Below, piece after piece: positions 53,491 to 61,793 of a DNA stretch of 64,000 nucleotides. Position 1 is the first letter of the stretch. The number at the start of each line of letters is the position of its first letter. Source of the stretch: Brucella thiophenivorans (GTDB taxonomy: Bacteria; Pseudomonadota; Alphaproteobacteria; Rhizobiales; Rhizobiaceae); NCBI RefSeq assembly GCF_002252445.1, contig NZ_NNRJ01000051.1, positions 62,001 to 126,000 on the forward strand, read 5' to 3'. The notes beneath the pieces were generated by a model. That model was given only the letters and a program-made list of their open reading frames with translations, searched no databases and was not told where the DNA came from. The translations under genes were made by a program, and so were the position numbers.

Positions 53491-53882
53491 CCACCAAAAT
53501 CCATGCAGTTGTCGATGCCGATGGTCGACCGATCTGTCTCGCACTCACCGCCGGCCAAGCCCATGATGGCCGAATGGCGGAACCATTGTTACAGACACTC
53601 TCCAAGGGTTCGATCCTGCTGGCGGACAAGGCCTACGATACCAACGCTATACGAGCATTTGCAAAGCAACGGCAGGCATGGGCCAATATTCCGGCCAAGA
53701 GCAATCGGAAGGGAAGCTACCCTTTCAGCCAGTGGGTTTACAGACAACGCAATCTCGTTGAGCGCTTCTTTAGCAAACTCAAACAGTTCAGAGGCATCGC
53801 CACCCGTTACGATAAAGACCCGATGAACTTTCTCGCCGCCGTCAAATTGGCAGCAGCAAGAATTTGGATCAGATCGTTATGA
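53466..53882 (+). CDS. IS427-type transposase, second frame (catalytic part)
   Basis: The second frame opens with the family block MGRSRGGLTTKIHAVVDADG and contains the second Asp (LLADKAYDTNAIRA) and the catalytic Glu in RNLVERFFSKLKQFRGIATR. It overlaps the first frame by 25 bases and is normally made as a fusion by programmed -1 frameshifting. An internal ATG at 53466 could also give a short product. Confidence 0.88.
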   Translation: MGRSRGGLTTKIHAVVDADGRPICLALTAGQAHDGRMAEPLLQTLSKGSILLADKAYDTNAIRAFAKQRQAWANIPAKSNRKGSYPFSQWVYRQRNLVERFFSKLKQFRGIATRYDKDPMNFLAAVKLAAARIWIRSL

Positions 53883-53897
53883 GTCTACGGCCTAATA

Positions 53898-53949
53898 AAC
53901 CTGTTCCTTGACGGTTGAATGCTATTTGTAGTTCGTCAAGGAACAGGTT
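53898..53949. repeat. 16-bp perfect inverted repeat beside the IS5 element
   Basis: Arms AACCTGTTCCTTGACG (53898-53913) and CGTCAAGGAACAGGTT (53934-53949) flank a 20-base spacer. The structure begins 4 bases from the IS427 target duplication. No gene or T-run is attached. It could be a regulator site, a MITE-like remnant or a recombination site. Confidence 0.7.
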
Positions 53950-54013
53950 CGGGGGTACTTATATATTATCTGCCCTTTGCGCCGTTTATTATAGCTGGCA
54001 AAAATCGCAGATA

Positions 54014-54039
54014 AAAAGCGCCGGTTTTCCGGCGCTTTT
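54014..54039 (-). terminator. terminator of the aldehyde dehydrogenase gene
   Basis: A near-perfect GC-rich hairpin AAAAGCGCCGG-TTTT-CCGGCGCTTTT, followed on the minus strand by a T-run (TTTTTATC). It lies 21 bases beyond the stop of the dehydrogenase gene and is symmetrical enough to work in both directions. Confidence 0.85.
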
Positions 54040-54060
54040 CTCTTATTATGTTGGTGTATG

Positions 54061-55506
54061 TCAGCCGCTGATCAGCTTCACTTCCATGAAGTCTTCCAGA
54101 CCCCATTTCCCGCCTTCGCGGCCATTGCCGGATTGTTTGTAGCCGCCAAACGGGCTTCCAGCCACGCGCGACGTGCCATTGATCTGAACCATGCCAGCGC
54201 GGAGCTTACGCGCAACGCGTTTTGCACGATCAGCATTGCCAGTCTGAATATAGGCTGCAAGGCCATAAGGCGTATCATTGGCAACTGCGATGGCTTCTTC
54301 TTCGGTGTCGAAAGGGATCATCGCCAGAACCGGGCCGAAGATCTCTTCGCGCGCGATACTCATGTCGTTGTTTACATCAGCAAAAATTGTCGGCTTAACG
54401 AAGTCGCCTTCCGAAATTCCGTCCGGGCGACCTGTGCCGCCAGCAACCAGACGCGCACCTTCATCAATGCCCTTCTGGATCATAGCCTGAACTTTCTCAA
54501 ACTGGATCGAGGAGGAAAGCGGGCCGATATGGTCGCCATCCTTTGCAGGATCATCAACCTTCGTATTCACGGCTGCTTGTTTCGCAAATTCGACAGCTTT
54601 TTCATAAACGGAGCGCTCAACCAGCATTCGCGTTGGCGCATTGCAGGATTGGCCGGTGTTTTCAAAGCAGTGGTTGACGCCACGCTCAATCGCCTTTTCG
54701 AGATCGCTGTCCGCAAATACGATATTCGGCGATTTGCCGCCCAGTTCCAGTGACACACGCTTGACGGTTGCAGCGGCGGCGCGAGAAACGGCAGTGCCTG
54801 CGCGCGTTGAGCCAGTGAAGGACATCATATCGATGTTCGGATGTTGTGACATTGCTTCGCCCACGACCGGGCCTTCGCCATTGACGAGGTTGAATACGCC
54901 CTTTGGCAGGCCGGCTTCATCGACAAACTCCGCAAAAAGCATAGCCGACATAGGCGCGATTTCAGACGGTTTGAGTATAACTGTGCAGCCCACGGCAAGA
55001 GCTGGAATAACCTTCAGCGAAATCTGGTTCATCGGCCAGTTCCAAGGCGTGATCAAACCACATACGCCAATCGGTTCATGCACGATGGCCTGATTGGGAT
55101 GCTTGGGCGAAAGAATTTCTTCGAACTCGAAGTTTTCGAAAGCGGCAATGAATGCCTTGGTATGTGACAGACCAGCGGCAGCCTGAGATTCGCGCGCAAG
55201 CTTGATAGGAGCGCCCATTTCCTTTGAAATTGCCTGTGCCATTTCTTCAAGCCGGCGTTCGTAGATTTCAACGATGCGGCGGAGATAACCAATACGTTCT
55301 TCTGCGGGCGTTTCGCTCCACGATAGGAAGGCTTTGCGTGCAGCCGCAACAGCCAAATCAATGTCGGCTGCCGAACCCGAAGAAATCACCGCATAAGGCT
55401 TCTCCGTTGCTGGATTGATGACCTCAATTGTCTTTGCTTCCAGCGGTGCCTGCCAGACGCCGTTAATGTAAAAATCCGTATTCTGATCCAGATTCTTCTG
55501 AAGCAT
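54061..55506 (-). CDS. aldehyde dehydrogenase (NAD(P)-dependent)
   Basis: The protein of 481 residues has the standard family blocks: ITPWNWPMNQISLKVIPALA, the cofactor loop FTGSTRAGTAVSRAA, the general base Glu in LELGGKSPNIVFAD, the nucleophile Cys in FENTGQSCNAPTRML and the C-terminal PFGGYKQSGNGREGGKWGLE. It oxidises an aldehyde to the acid. The ATG at 55506 is chosen because the preceding ATGGAGGAC contains its ribosome-binding site. The substrate cannot be told from sequence alone. It appears to be a single-gene unit ended by a strong terminator. Confidence 0.93.
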   Translation of the reverse strand: MLQKNLDQNTDFYINGVWQAPLEAKTIEVINPATEKPYAVISSGSAADIDLAVAAARKAFLSWSETPAEERIGYLRRIVEIYERRLEEMAQAISKEMGAPIKLARESQAAAGLSHTKAFIAAFENFEFEEILSPKHPNQAIVHEPIGVCGLITPWNWPMNQISLKVIPALAVGCTVILKPSEIAPMSAMLFAEFVDEAGLPKGVFNLVNGEGPVVGEAMSQHPNIDMMSFTGSTRAGTAVSRAAAATVKRVSLELGGKSPNIVFADSDLEKAIERGVNHCFENTGQSCNAPTRMLVERSVYEKAVEFAKQAAVNTKVDDPAKDGDHIGPLSSSIQFEKVQAMIQKGIDEGARLVAGGTGRPDGISEGDFVKPTIFADVNNDMSIAREEIFGPVLAMIPFDTEEEAIAVANDTPYGLAAYIQTGNADRAKRVARKLRAGMVQINGTSRVAGSPFGGYKQSGNGREGGKWGLEDFMEVKLISG

Positions 55507-55630
55507 GATGAAGTCCTCCATAAATGCTATTTAAGGGTCTATATGCCGCCCATTCCCTGATTTGCGCGGAGACTACTCCCCATCAATGATGGCGTCAAAA
55601 CAGAAGAGGTAATGGGAGCATCAATTTTTC

Positions 55631-56035
55631 TTATTCATCAGCGTAGGCTTCAAATTCGATGCCAAGCGTTTCCAGACCCTCTTCGATGTAATCGCCTAAG
55701 AGTGGTATGCCGAGCAGATATTTGGCTTCGCGTCCGTTGTGACGATCTGCTGCGGTGGAAAGAGCATCGTCCCATTCCTCTGCGCTGAAATCGCCACGAC
55801 CGACCCAAACCAGTGCCAGCAATTCAATACGTTCGTCTTCATTCAGCGATCTAATAGCTGCAATAAGTTCTTTGCGGGTTGGATTGCCAGTTGAGGCGTC
55901 AAGGATGTCGACGTCGCCATCGTCCGATGCATTAGAGCCTGAATTTTCGTCAACCGCAGGCACCTGAACATCATATTCGCGCGCCTTGGCGATGATGAAT
56001 TCGATATTTTCAATATTATTGACAAGTTCGACCAC
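55631..56035 (-). CDS. DUF3775 family protein
   Basis: The protein of 134 residues is acidic and soluble, with the family-type C-terminus ELLALVWVGRGDFSAEEWDD and YLLGIPLLGDYIEEGLETLG. DUF3775 proteins are found mainly in alphaproteobacteria and have no known function. The N-terminal half carries a low-complexity Asp/Asn/Ser stretch (VDENSGSNASDDGDVDILD). It stands between the aldehyde dehydrogenase and the TauE-type transporter on the same strand. Confidence 0.8.
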   Translation of the reverse strand: MVELVNNIENIEFIIAKAREYDVQVPAVDENSGSNASDDGDVDILDASTGNPTRKELIAAIRSLNEDERIELLALVWVGRGDFSAEEWDDALSTAADRHNGREAKYLLGIPLLGDYIEEGLETLGIEFEAYADE

Positions 56036-56104
56036 GATTTGCCTCCGTTATCCGCTTTGTTATTTACCGAACGCGGTGCGATAGGTCTGGTTCCCTATTG
56101 TGCT

Positions 56105-56866
56105 CTAAATGGAGAAGAATGGCAAAACCCAATCGGCAATCAATTTTATTGACAGGCCGAAAAGCGTGATTTGTACCAGCAGGAAAAATGGGCCATCCGG
56201 CATGATGCGTGTGAGCTTTGCGCCGATAAATGTGCCTATGATTGCTGCTGGCAACAGCCACAGTCCCAGCGACCAATCGAGATTGGCGAACTGCTGCAAC
56301 TGCCAGTATGGGATCAGCTTAACCGCATTGACGATTGCAAAAAGGATGGTCGACGTGCCTGCGAAAACCAGCTTTTCGAGATGTTGTGGAAGCACATACA
56401 TCTGAAATGGCGGCGCGCCAGAATGCGAGACAAAGCTGGTGAGGCCGGTCAGAATACCCCAAAAAGCGCCGCCCGGAATATCGGCTTTGCGCGCTTGACG
56501 CCGATATTTTGCGCCCACCCAGACGTTGAAACAGAAGAACAAGCCCACCAATCCAACAAGCATGCCGATGAAAGTGCTTGAAAGATGTGAGCTGAACAGC
56601 CAGCCCAAACCAATGCCGAGAATGGCTGCGGGGGTAAGGATGGCGAGATTACGCGCTGAAAAATGGTGGCGGTAAAGATAAAGGCCAAACATGTCGCTGA
56701 CGACATAAATCGGCAAGAGGAGTGCTGCGGCGGTTACTGGCGAGATGACCAACGCCATTAGTGGTACCGATAATGTTCCAACTGACGGCAATCCGCCTTT
56801 CGATAATCCTACGAGAAATGCCGCAATGATGGCAACTGTCATAAACAAAGGCGTATGTTCAAGCAT
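56105..56866 (-). CDS. TauE/SafE (TSUP) family anion transporter
   Basis: The protein of 253 residues has about eight hydrophobic segments and the TSUP pattern: FLVGLSKGGLPSVGTLSVPL at the N-terminus and GFVSHSGAPPFQMYVLP-like LTSFVSHSGAPPFQMYVLP in the middle (the duplicated half). The family exports or imports sulfite, sulfoacetate, taurine or other small organic anions. No sulfur genes are adjacent, so the substrate is open. Confidence 0.88.
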   Translation of the reverse strand: MLEHTPLFMTVAIIAAFLVGLSKGGLPSVGTLSVPLMALVISPVTAAALLLPIYVVSDMFGLYLYRHHFSARNLAILTPAAILGIGLGWLFSSHLSSTFIGMLVGLVGLFFCFNVWVGAKYRRQARKADIPGGAFWGILTGLTSFVSHSGAPPFQMYVLPQHLEKLVFAGTSTILFAIVNAVKLIPYWQLQQFANLDWSLGLWLLPAAIIGTFIGAKLTRIMPDGPFFLLVQITLFGLSIKLIADWVLPFFSI

Positions 56867-56942
56867 TCGGACAGCAACCGCTATGTAATTTCTGCAATGG
56901 ATTCTAACTGACCATTATCAGCTATCTGGGACGCGTGGACAG

Positions 56943-57851
56943 TTATTTCTCTTCGGCCAAAGCCGGCGAGGGGTCCGATGTTGCAACAGCTGCCGGACCT
57001 TCAACGCCGCGCTGACGTTCACGCACGAAGGTAAACAGGCCAGAGATGGTGATCAGAACAATGCCGATAAGCATTGGCAAATCAATGTGATCGTGAAAGA
57101 CGAAATAGCCGAACAAAATGGCCCAGAGCATCTGACTATATTGCGGCGACGCAATTGCACTTGCGGGTGCACGTTGTGCTGCAAGCATAAGCAAAATATT
57201 GGCAAGTGCTGCAAGAAGCCCATAACCTGCAAGATAGGTCCATTGAGTAGCTGACGGTGTTTGATAGCTTGGAACCATCAGTGCCCCGCAAATCAGAATT
57301 GGTCCGATCAGGCCGGCAGTGTAGAGCGAAATGCGCTTTTCCTTTTTGCCCATGGCGCGGAAAATTATGATGCTGAATGCGCCACCGAGACCACCGCCAA
57401 GCGCGCCAAGATGACCGATTGATAATTCACGGAAACCGGGACGAAGAACAACCAGAACACCAATGAAACCAATCACCACAGCTGACCATCGGCGCCAGCC
57501 AACTTGCTCTTTAAGAAATATAACCGAAAGTATTGTAACGAAAGCGGGCAGAAGAAAGATAAGCGCAAATGCTTCTGCCATGGAAAGATGGGTGAAGGCG
57601 ACAACGCTGCCAATCACGCCCATTGCAGCAGTCAGCGTGCGTAACAGCCAAAGCTTGAGATTGGTTGTCCTGAACATGTCGAGCCATTGGTCATCAGGCT
57701 TTTTGGTAAAAGGAATCGCAAGTATTCCCAGAACTGCTCCAAAGAAGGCGATTTCATAAGGGGATAGCGTGCCATCCAAAAACTTGACGCAGGCGTCGCT
57801 TATAGCAAATGCAGCATAGGAAGCGAATGCGAGGAAAATACCATAAAGCAT
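56943..57851 (-). CDS. EamA/DMT-family transporter
   Basis: The protein of about 302 residues has ten membrane helices in two EamA repeats (MLYGIFLAFASYAAFAISDA; LGALGGGLGGAFSIIIFRAM) and a polar tail rich in Pro, Ala and Ser. DMT transporters export metabolites, amino acids or drugs. The ATG at 57851 is preferred to a TTG at 57863. It is divergent from the DUF1127 gene. Confidence 0.88.
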   Translation of the reverse strand: MLYGIFLAFASYAAFAISDACVKFLDGTLSPYEIAFFGAVLGILAIPFTKKPDDQWLDMFRTTNLKLWLLRTLTAAMGVIGSVVAFTHLSMAEAFALIFLLPAFVTILSVIFLKEQVGWRRWSAVVIGFIGVLVVLRPGFRELSIGHLGALGGGLGGAFSIIIFRAMGKKEKRISLYTAGLIGPILICGALMVPSYQTPSATQWTYLAGYGLLAALANILLMLAAQRAPASAIASPQYSQMLWAILFGYFVFHDHIDLPMLIGIVLITISGLFTFVRERQRGVEGPAAVATSDPSPALAEEK

Positions 57852-58101
57852 TGTGAATTCCAAAATAGGCCAGGGTGGTCTCCTCCGCAGATCGGATTAG
57901 TCGATTACAGCTCATTTGGCAAAAGGGAATTTAGTTAGAATCTTTAAAAATCACCCGCGCTCTGTCCACTATAGCGTAGGCGATAGCGGCATTTTCAAGA
58001 AGGCGAGCCCCACCGAAAATGCATGCCTCATTTGCAATCATATCCGTGGTGGAATTTTGTGCAAAAGACTATTTATGAGGCATCCAAAGAGGAGATAGAA
58101 A

Positions 58102-58239
58102 ATGAACATTCGTCAGAAATTCCAGCAGTATGTATCCCGTCGTCGTGCAATGCGTGAACTCGGTGCAATGGACGACCATCTTCTTGCCGACATCGGTGTA
58201 TCGCGTTCGCAGATCCAGACCGCAGTTTTCGGTAAGTAA
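58102..58239 (+). CDS. DUF1127 (YjiS-like) Arg-rich micro-protein
   Basis: The protein of 45 residues shows the DUF1127 pattern: a basic N-terminus (QYVSRRRAMRELGAMDDHLL) followed by the conserved LADIGVSRSQI motif. AAGAGGAGATAG precedes the ATG. Such Arg-rich small proteins are common in alphaproteobacteria; in Rhodobacter one influences RNA turnover and small-RNA maturation. A terminator hairpin follows about 60 bases after the stop. Confidence 0.85.
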   Translation: MNIRQKFQQYVSRRRAMRELGAMDDHLLADIGVSRSQIQTAVFGK

Positions 58240-58297
58240 TCACGGATGGCGCGGCTCATAATTGATCGCCCGTTAAGTGAAACTGAAGTAATGTAAC

Positions 58298-58332
58298 AAA
58301 GCGTCGGTGCTCCAGTCCCGGCGCTTTTGTTT
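58298..58332 (+). terminator. terminator of the DUF1127 gene
   Basis: The stem AAAGCGTCGG / CCGGCGCTTT (with one U-G pair) is followed by TGTTTT, about 60 bases after the DUF1127 stop. This fits a rho-independent terminator. Confidence 0.7.
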
Positions 58333-58982
58333 TAAGAATAGTTTATTGTAGTTTTTACTGTTAAAGCATTTTGATTAAGCTGATGCGCTACTGCCAGCAT
58401 TTTATCATTTTGAGACAAAACCCCCAATAAATTGAGACGTCTGCCGCTTGTTTGCGGAGCGCACTCTTGTAACCTGTCTGTGTGGGGGCTGGTGATGAAA
58501 TTTGCCTTTTTGATGCAACGATGCCACGGCATCATACTTCGTCACCGAAAAACTAAGACAGGGTTTCATTCCGTAATTGTATACTGTCCCACTCTATAAG
58601 ACATTATAGTAATTGGAATGTATTGCGAGAAAGTTTCTCTAACCTAAATCTAAATTCTAGTTCACCGGGCAGTCACAAATTTATGTGGCTGCCCGGTGTT
58701 GTTCGGTCGTGTTTTGCTGTTTAACTTACAAGCGGCGCAAGTTAAATTTTGCTTTTGATGAATAAGAACAGTCGAATTGAAAATTTTCCTGCGCAAAGGA
58801 TATTCGACAAATTTGGCGCTAAAACCCATTGCATGCTGTAAGAATATGGTGAAAGTGGCCCATCTTGTCGTCGCGAAATCTCAATGGAGTTTACTTCACA
58901 TTCGGTTTCGCTCCTAAGGCTATATGATTTTCCACGTAGAGCTTGGCAAGTTAATTAGTAAATCGCGATCCAAGGCCTTCTC
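58333..58982. other. long intergenic region with a strong hairpin; possible small RNA
   Basis: About 650 bases without a supportable gene. The main feature is a hairpin at 58663-58698: a 10-bp perfect stem CACCGGGCAG / CTGCCCGGTG extended by further pairs toward an AATTTA-type loop. It is followed by TTGTTCGG rather than a clean T-run. A conserved transcript ending here is possible but unproven. Confidence 0.4.
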
Positions 58983-59471
58983 ATGTTTAATCTCATCCTT
59001 AGCGGAATTATAATCGGCATTGGTGCGACCATTGTCATGGACATTTGGGCTCTCGTGCTTGCGCGTTTTCCCGGTCAGTCGCGTCCAAATTGGGGACTTG
59101 TTGGCCGCTGGTTCTGGCATTTGCGCGGCGGGCAGATATTTCACGACGATATTGCTGCATCCAAACCCTATGTTCATGAAGTTGCCCTGGGTTGGATCGG
59201 ACATTACGCGGTAGGTATTCTCTATGGTGTCATTTTTGCGCTTTATGGTGGTGCAGAATGGTTTGCGAATCCGGCTTTTCTTCCCGCATGGATATTCGGT
59301 ATTCTGACCGTTGCAGCGGGCTGGTTTTTGCTACAGCCGGGATTGGGAATCGGTTGGGCGGCATCGCGACTGCCAAATGCGCGCACCGTTAGAATTCTTA
59401 ATCTGGTCGCACATACATTTTTTGCGCTTGGGATGTATGGCACTGCAATTTTGTTAAAAACCGCTTTATAA
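58983..59471 (+). CDS. DUF2938 membrane protein
   Basis: The protein of 162 residues has about four hydrophobic helices (LILSGIIIGIGATIVMDIWA, IGHYAVGILYGVIFALYGG, FLPAWIFGILTVAAGWFLLQ, LNLVAHTFFALGMYGTAILL) and the family stretch PNWGLVGRWFWHLRGGQIFH. DUF2938 has no known role. It stands alone between two intergenic regions. Confidence 0.85.
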   Translation: MFNLILSGIIIGIGATIVMDIWALVLARFPGQSRPNWGLVGRWFWHLRGGQIFHDDIAASKPYVHEVALGWIGHYAVGILYGVIFALYGGAEWFANPAFLPAWIFGILTVAAGWFLLQPGLGIGWAASRLPNARTVRILNLVAHTFFALGMYGTAILLKTAL

Positions 59472-59796
59472 ACAGCGTCATAATCTTGGTAGCTATTACT
59501 TTGATGGCTACCATTTTTGAAGCTCTTTCAAAAATTTAAGCCCCAATTGATGGCTGGCGCAGACCTCAAACTCGGTCCAAACTAAATCACGTTAATAAAC
59601 AGGCATTCTTGCGGCAGAACTGTGTTTTTGATCGCTTTGGGTGTATGGGGAACAAATCCGCTCGCTAATAGGCGGCTGCGGCTAACAAATACGGCAATCG
59701 CAATAGATTGCACCGATAAAAATCAGCTGAGCGCAACCATCCGCGTTCGGCCATTCGTTGGTGCCTTGTAAAGCGAGCTTTTGCCCTGGAGGGATC
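59472..59796. other. intergenic region, nothing recognised
   Basis: About 325 bases upstream of a purine permease. I looked for a purine-type riboswitch core and did not find one. No gene is supportable. Confidence 0.5.
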
Positions 59797-61089
59797 ATGC
59801 TGGAAAAGCTGTTCAAATTGCAGGAACACGGCACATCGGTGAGAACAGAAGTTATCGCCGGTTTGACGACCTTCCTGACCATGTCTTACATTATCTTCGT
59901 CAATCCTGATATTCTGTCCACCACGGGCATGGATCGCAACGCGGTTTTCGTTGCAACCTGTCTTGCGGCAGCATTGGGTTCGATTGTCATGGCACTCGTT
60001 GCCAATTGGCCAATCGGCATGGCTCCGGGTATGGGCCTGAATGCCTTCTTCGCCTTCACAGTTGTTGGCGCTATGGGTTTTTCATGGCAGCAGGCGCTCG
60101 GCGCAGTCTTTATCTCCGGCGTGATCTTTCTGATTTTGACCGTCACGGGTATTCGCCGCTGGCTGGTTGAGGGCATTCCACAATCATTGCGCAGCGCGAT
60201 TGCAGCCGGTATCGGCATGTTTTTGGCGCTGATCGGTCTCAAGAATGCAGGGGTTGTTGTTGATAATCCAGCGACATTGGTTGGTCTTGGCAATTTACAT
60301 GAAGCCGGTCCGCTTCTGGCGATTGCAGGCTTTTTCATCATCGCTGCTCTTGATGCTCTCAAGATTCGCGGCGCGATCCTGATCGGTATCCTTGTTGTCA
60401 CAATCGCATCGATTTCGCTGGGCATCACGCAGTTTAATGGCGTTTTCGATACACCTCCAAGCCTGATGCCAACATTCATGCAGCTCGATATTATGGGCGC
60501 ACTGCACACCGGCATTCTACATGTGATCCTGGTCTTTGTGCTCGTTGAAGTCTTTGACGCGACCGGCACGCTGATTGGCGTTGCAAAGCGCGGTGGCCTG
60601 ATTGAACCCGGTAAGCCAAACCGTCTTGGCAAGGCTTTGTTTGCAGACAGCACTGCAATCCTTGGCGGTTCACTGCTCGGCACGTCTTCGACGACCGCTT
60701 ATGTGGAAAGCGCATCCGGCGTTCAGGCTGGTGGCCGCACAGGTTTGACAGCACTCGTTGTTGCTGTGCTGTTCCTTGCCGCACTCTTCATTTCGCCGCT
60801 GGCAGGTTCGGTGCCTGCCTATGCAACAGCACCAGCGCTTGTTTACGTTGCGTGCCTGATGATGCGCGAATTGTCGGAAATCAAGTGGGATGAAATCACG
60901 GAAGCGGCACCTGCCGCTCTGACCGCATTGTCTATTCCGTTCACCTACTCGATTGCCAATGGTCTTGCTTTTGGCTTCATCAGCTATGTCGTGCTCAAAG
61001 CAGTCACCGGTAAAGCTCGCGAGGTGCATCTGGCGACATGGATCGTAGCGGCATTGTTTGTGATCCGCTTCGCATTCTTCCCAGAATAA
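59797..61089 (+). CDS. AzgA-type purine permease (NCS2/adenine-hypoxanthine-guanine)
   Basis: The protein of 430 residues has the family blocks GLTTFLTMSYIIFVNPDILS, APGMGLNAFFAFTVV, VEVFDATGTLIGVAKRGGLI and SLLGTSSTTAYVESASGVQA, and about twelve membrane segments. Proton-coupled import of adenine, hypoxanthine or guanine is expected. The ATG at 59797 follows CTGGAGGG; a longer frame was rejected. A strong terminator follows directly. The deaminase downstream would act on related bases. Confidence 0.93.
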   Translation: MLEKLFKLQEHGTSVRTEVIAGLTTFLTMSYIIFVNPDILSTTGMDRNAVFVATCLAAALGSIVMALVANWPIGMAPGMGLNAFFAFTVVGAMGFSWQQALGAVFISGVIFLILTVTGIRRWLVEGIPQSLRSAIAAGIGMFLALIGLKNAGVVVDNPATLVGLGNLHEAGPLLAIAGFFIIAALDALKIRGAILIGILVVTIASISLGITQFNGVFDTPPSLMPTFMQLDIMGALHTGILHVILVFVLVEVFDATGTLIGVAKRGGLIEPGKPNRLGKALFADSTAILGGSLLGTSSTTAYVESASGVQAGGRTGLTALVVAVLFLAALFISPLAGSVPAYATAPALVYVACLMMRELSEIKWDEITEAAPAALTALSIPFTYSIANGLAFGFISYVVLKAVTGKAREVHLATWIVAALFVIRFAFFPE

Positions 61090-61094
61090 CAACA

Positions 61095-61122
61095 AACGCC
61101 GGGGCAACTCCCCGGCGTTTTT
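61095..61122 (+). terminator. terminator of the purine permease gene
   Basis: A perfect 10-bp GC-rich stem AACGCCGGGG / CCCCGGCGTT with a CAACT loop and a T-run, starting 6 bases after the stop. Confidence 0.9.
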
Positions 61123-61150
61123 CTTTGTGCGTTACTTGGGAGCTTAAATC

Positions 61151-61750
61151 ATGAAGCCTGATGAATTGAAACTGCTCGAAAAGCTGTTTGATGTGATCGA
61201 GCAAGACATCATTCCCCTGACTGAACAGGGGGTTGCTGAGGGTAATAAGGTCTTTGGCGCAGCACTTTTGCGCAAGTCCGATTTGTCGCTTGTACTGGCT
61301 GAAACCAACAATGAAACTGAGAATCCGCTCTGGCACGGTGAAGTTCATACACTCAAACGCTTTTATGAAATGCCGGAGCAGGGGCGTCCTGACACGAAAA
61401 ATATGGTTTTTCTGTCAACGCATGAACCATGCTCAATGTGCCTTTCGGCTATTACGTGGAGCGGCTTCGATAATTTCTATTACTTATTCAGTCACGAAGA
61501 TTCACGCGACGCTTTTTCGATCCCCCACGATCTGAAAATTCTCAAGGAAGTCTTCACACTGGAGCCGGGCGGCTATAATCGCGATAACAGCTTCTGGCAC
61601 AGCCATTCGATCCCCAAAATGGTGGCTTCATTGCCGGAGCCGGATCGTTCACGGTTTGAAAAGCGGCTTGATGCCATTCGCGCAAAATATGACCAAATGT
61701 CTGGCCAATACCAGTCATCAAAAGACGGAAATGCCATTCCTCTAAGCTAA
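61151..61750 (+). CDS. zinc-dependent nucleoside/base deaminase-like protein
   Basis: The protein of 199 residues has the deaminase zinc motifs: HGEVHTLKRF (in place of the usual HAE) and THEPCSMCLSAI (PCxxC). The fold is that of cytidine, guanine or tRNA-adenosine deaminases. The C-terminal tail is longer than in small deaminases (RAKYDQMSGQYQSSKDG). Linkage to a purine permease suggests purine-base or nucleoside deamination; the HGE variant makes the exact substrate uncertain. Confidence 0.85.
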   Translation: MKPDELKLLEKLFDVIEQDIIPLTEQGVAEGNKVFGAALLRKSDLSLVLAETNNETENPLWHGEVHTLKRFYEMPEQGRPDTKNMVFLSTHEPCSMCLSAITWSGFDNFYYLFSHEDSRDAFSIPHDLKILKEVFTLEPGGYNRDNSFWHSHSIPKMVASLPEPDRSRFEKRLDAIRAKYDQMSGQYQSSKDGNAIPLS

Positions 61751-61753
61751 TTC

Positions 61754-61787
61754 AAAGGCCGCATATCAGAGCTGATATGCGGCCTTT
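61754..61787. terminator. bidirectional terminator between deaminase and FAH genes
   Basis: A 16-bp perfect inverted repeat AAAGGCCGCATATCAG / CTGATATGCGGCCTTT with an almost closed loop and T-runs on both sides, placed between the convergent deaminase and fumarylacetoacetate-hydrolase-family genes. Confidence 0.88.
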
Positions 61788-61793
61788 AATGTC

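Larger units (their letters stand above)
53044..53892 (+). mobile_element. IS5-family (IS427 group) insertion sequence
   Basis: The element is about 849 bp with imperfect terminal inverted repeats (left GGTCGCACACTCATAA, right read inward GGCCGTAGACTCATAA) and a TA dinucleotide on each side (53042-53043 and 53893-53894), the small target duplication known for this group. Two overlapping frames make the transposase through a -1 shift. Catalytic acidic residues are all visible, so the copy appears intact. Confidence 0.9.

Noticed and set aside
59472..59796. Purine riboswitch upstream of the purine permease
   Set aside because: No recognisable purine-aptamer core or following terminator was found by eye.
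59886..60683. 265-residue minus-strand open frame opposite the purine permease
   Set aside because: Antisense to a strongly supported membrane protein; its Pro/Arg/Ile-rich composition is typical of a reverse-strand shadow.
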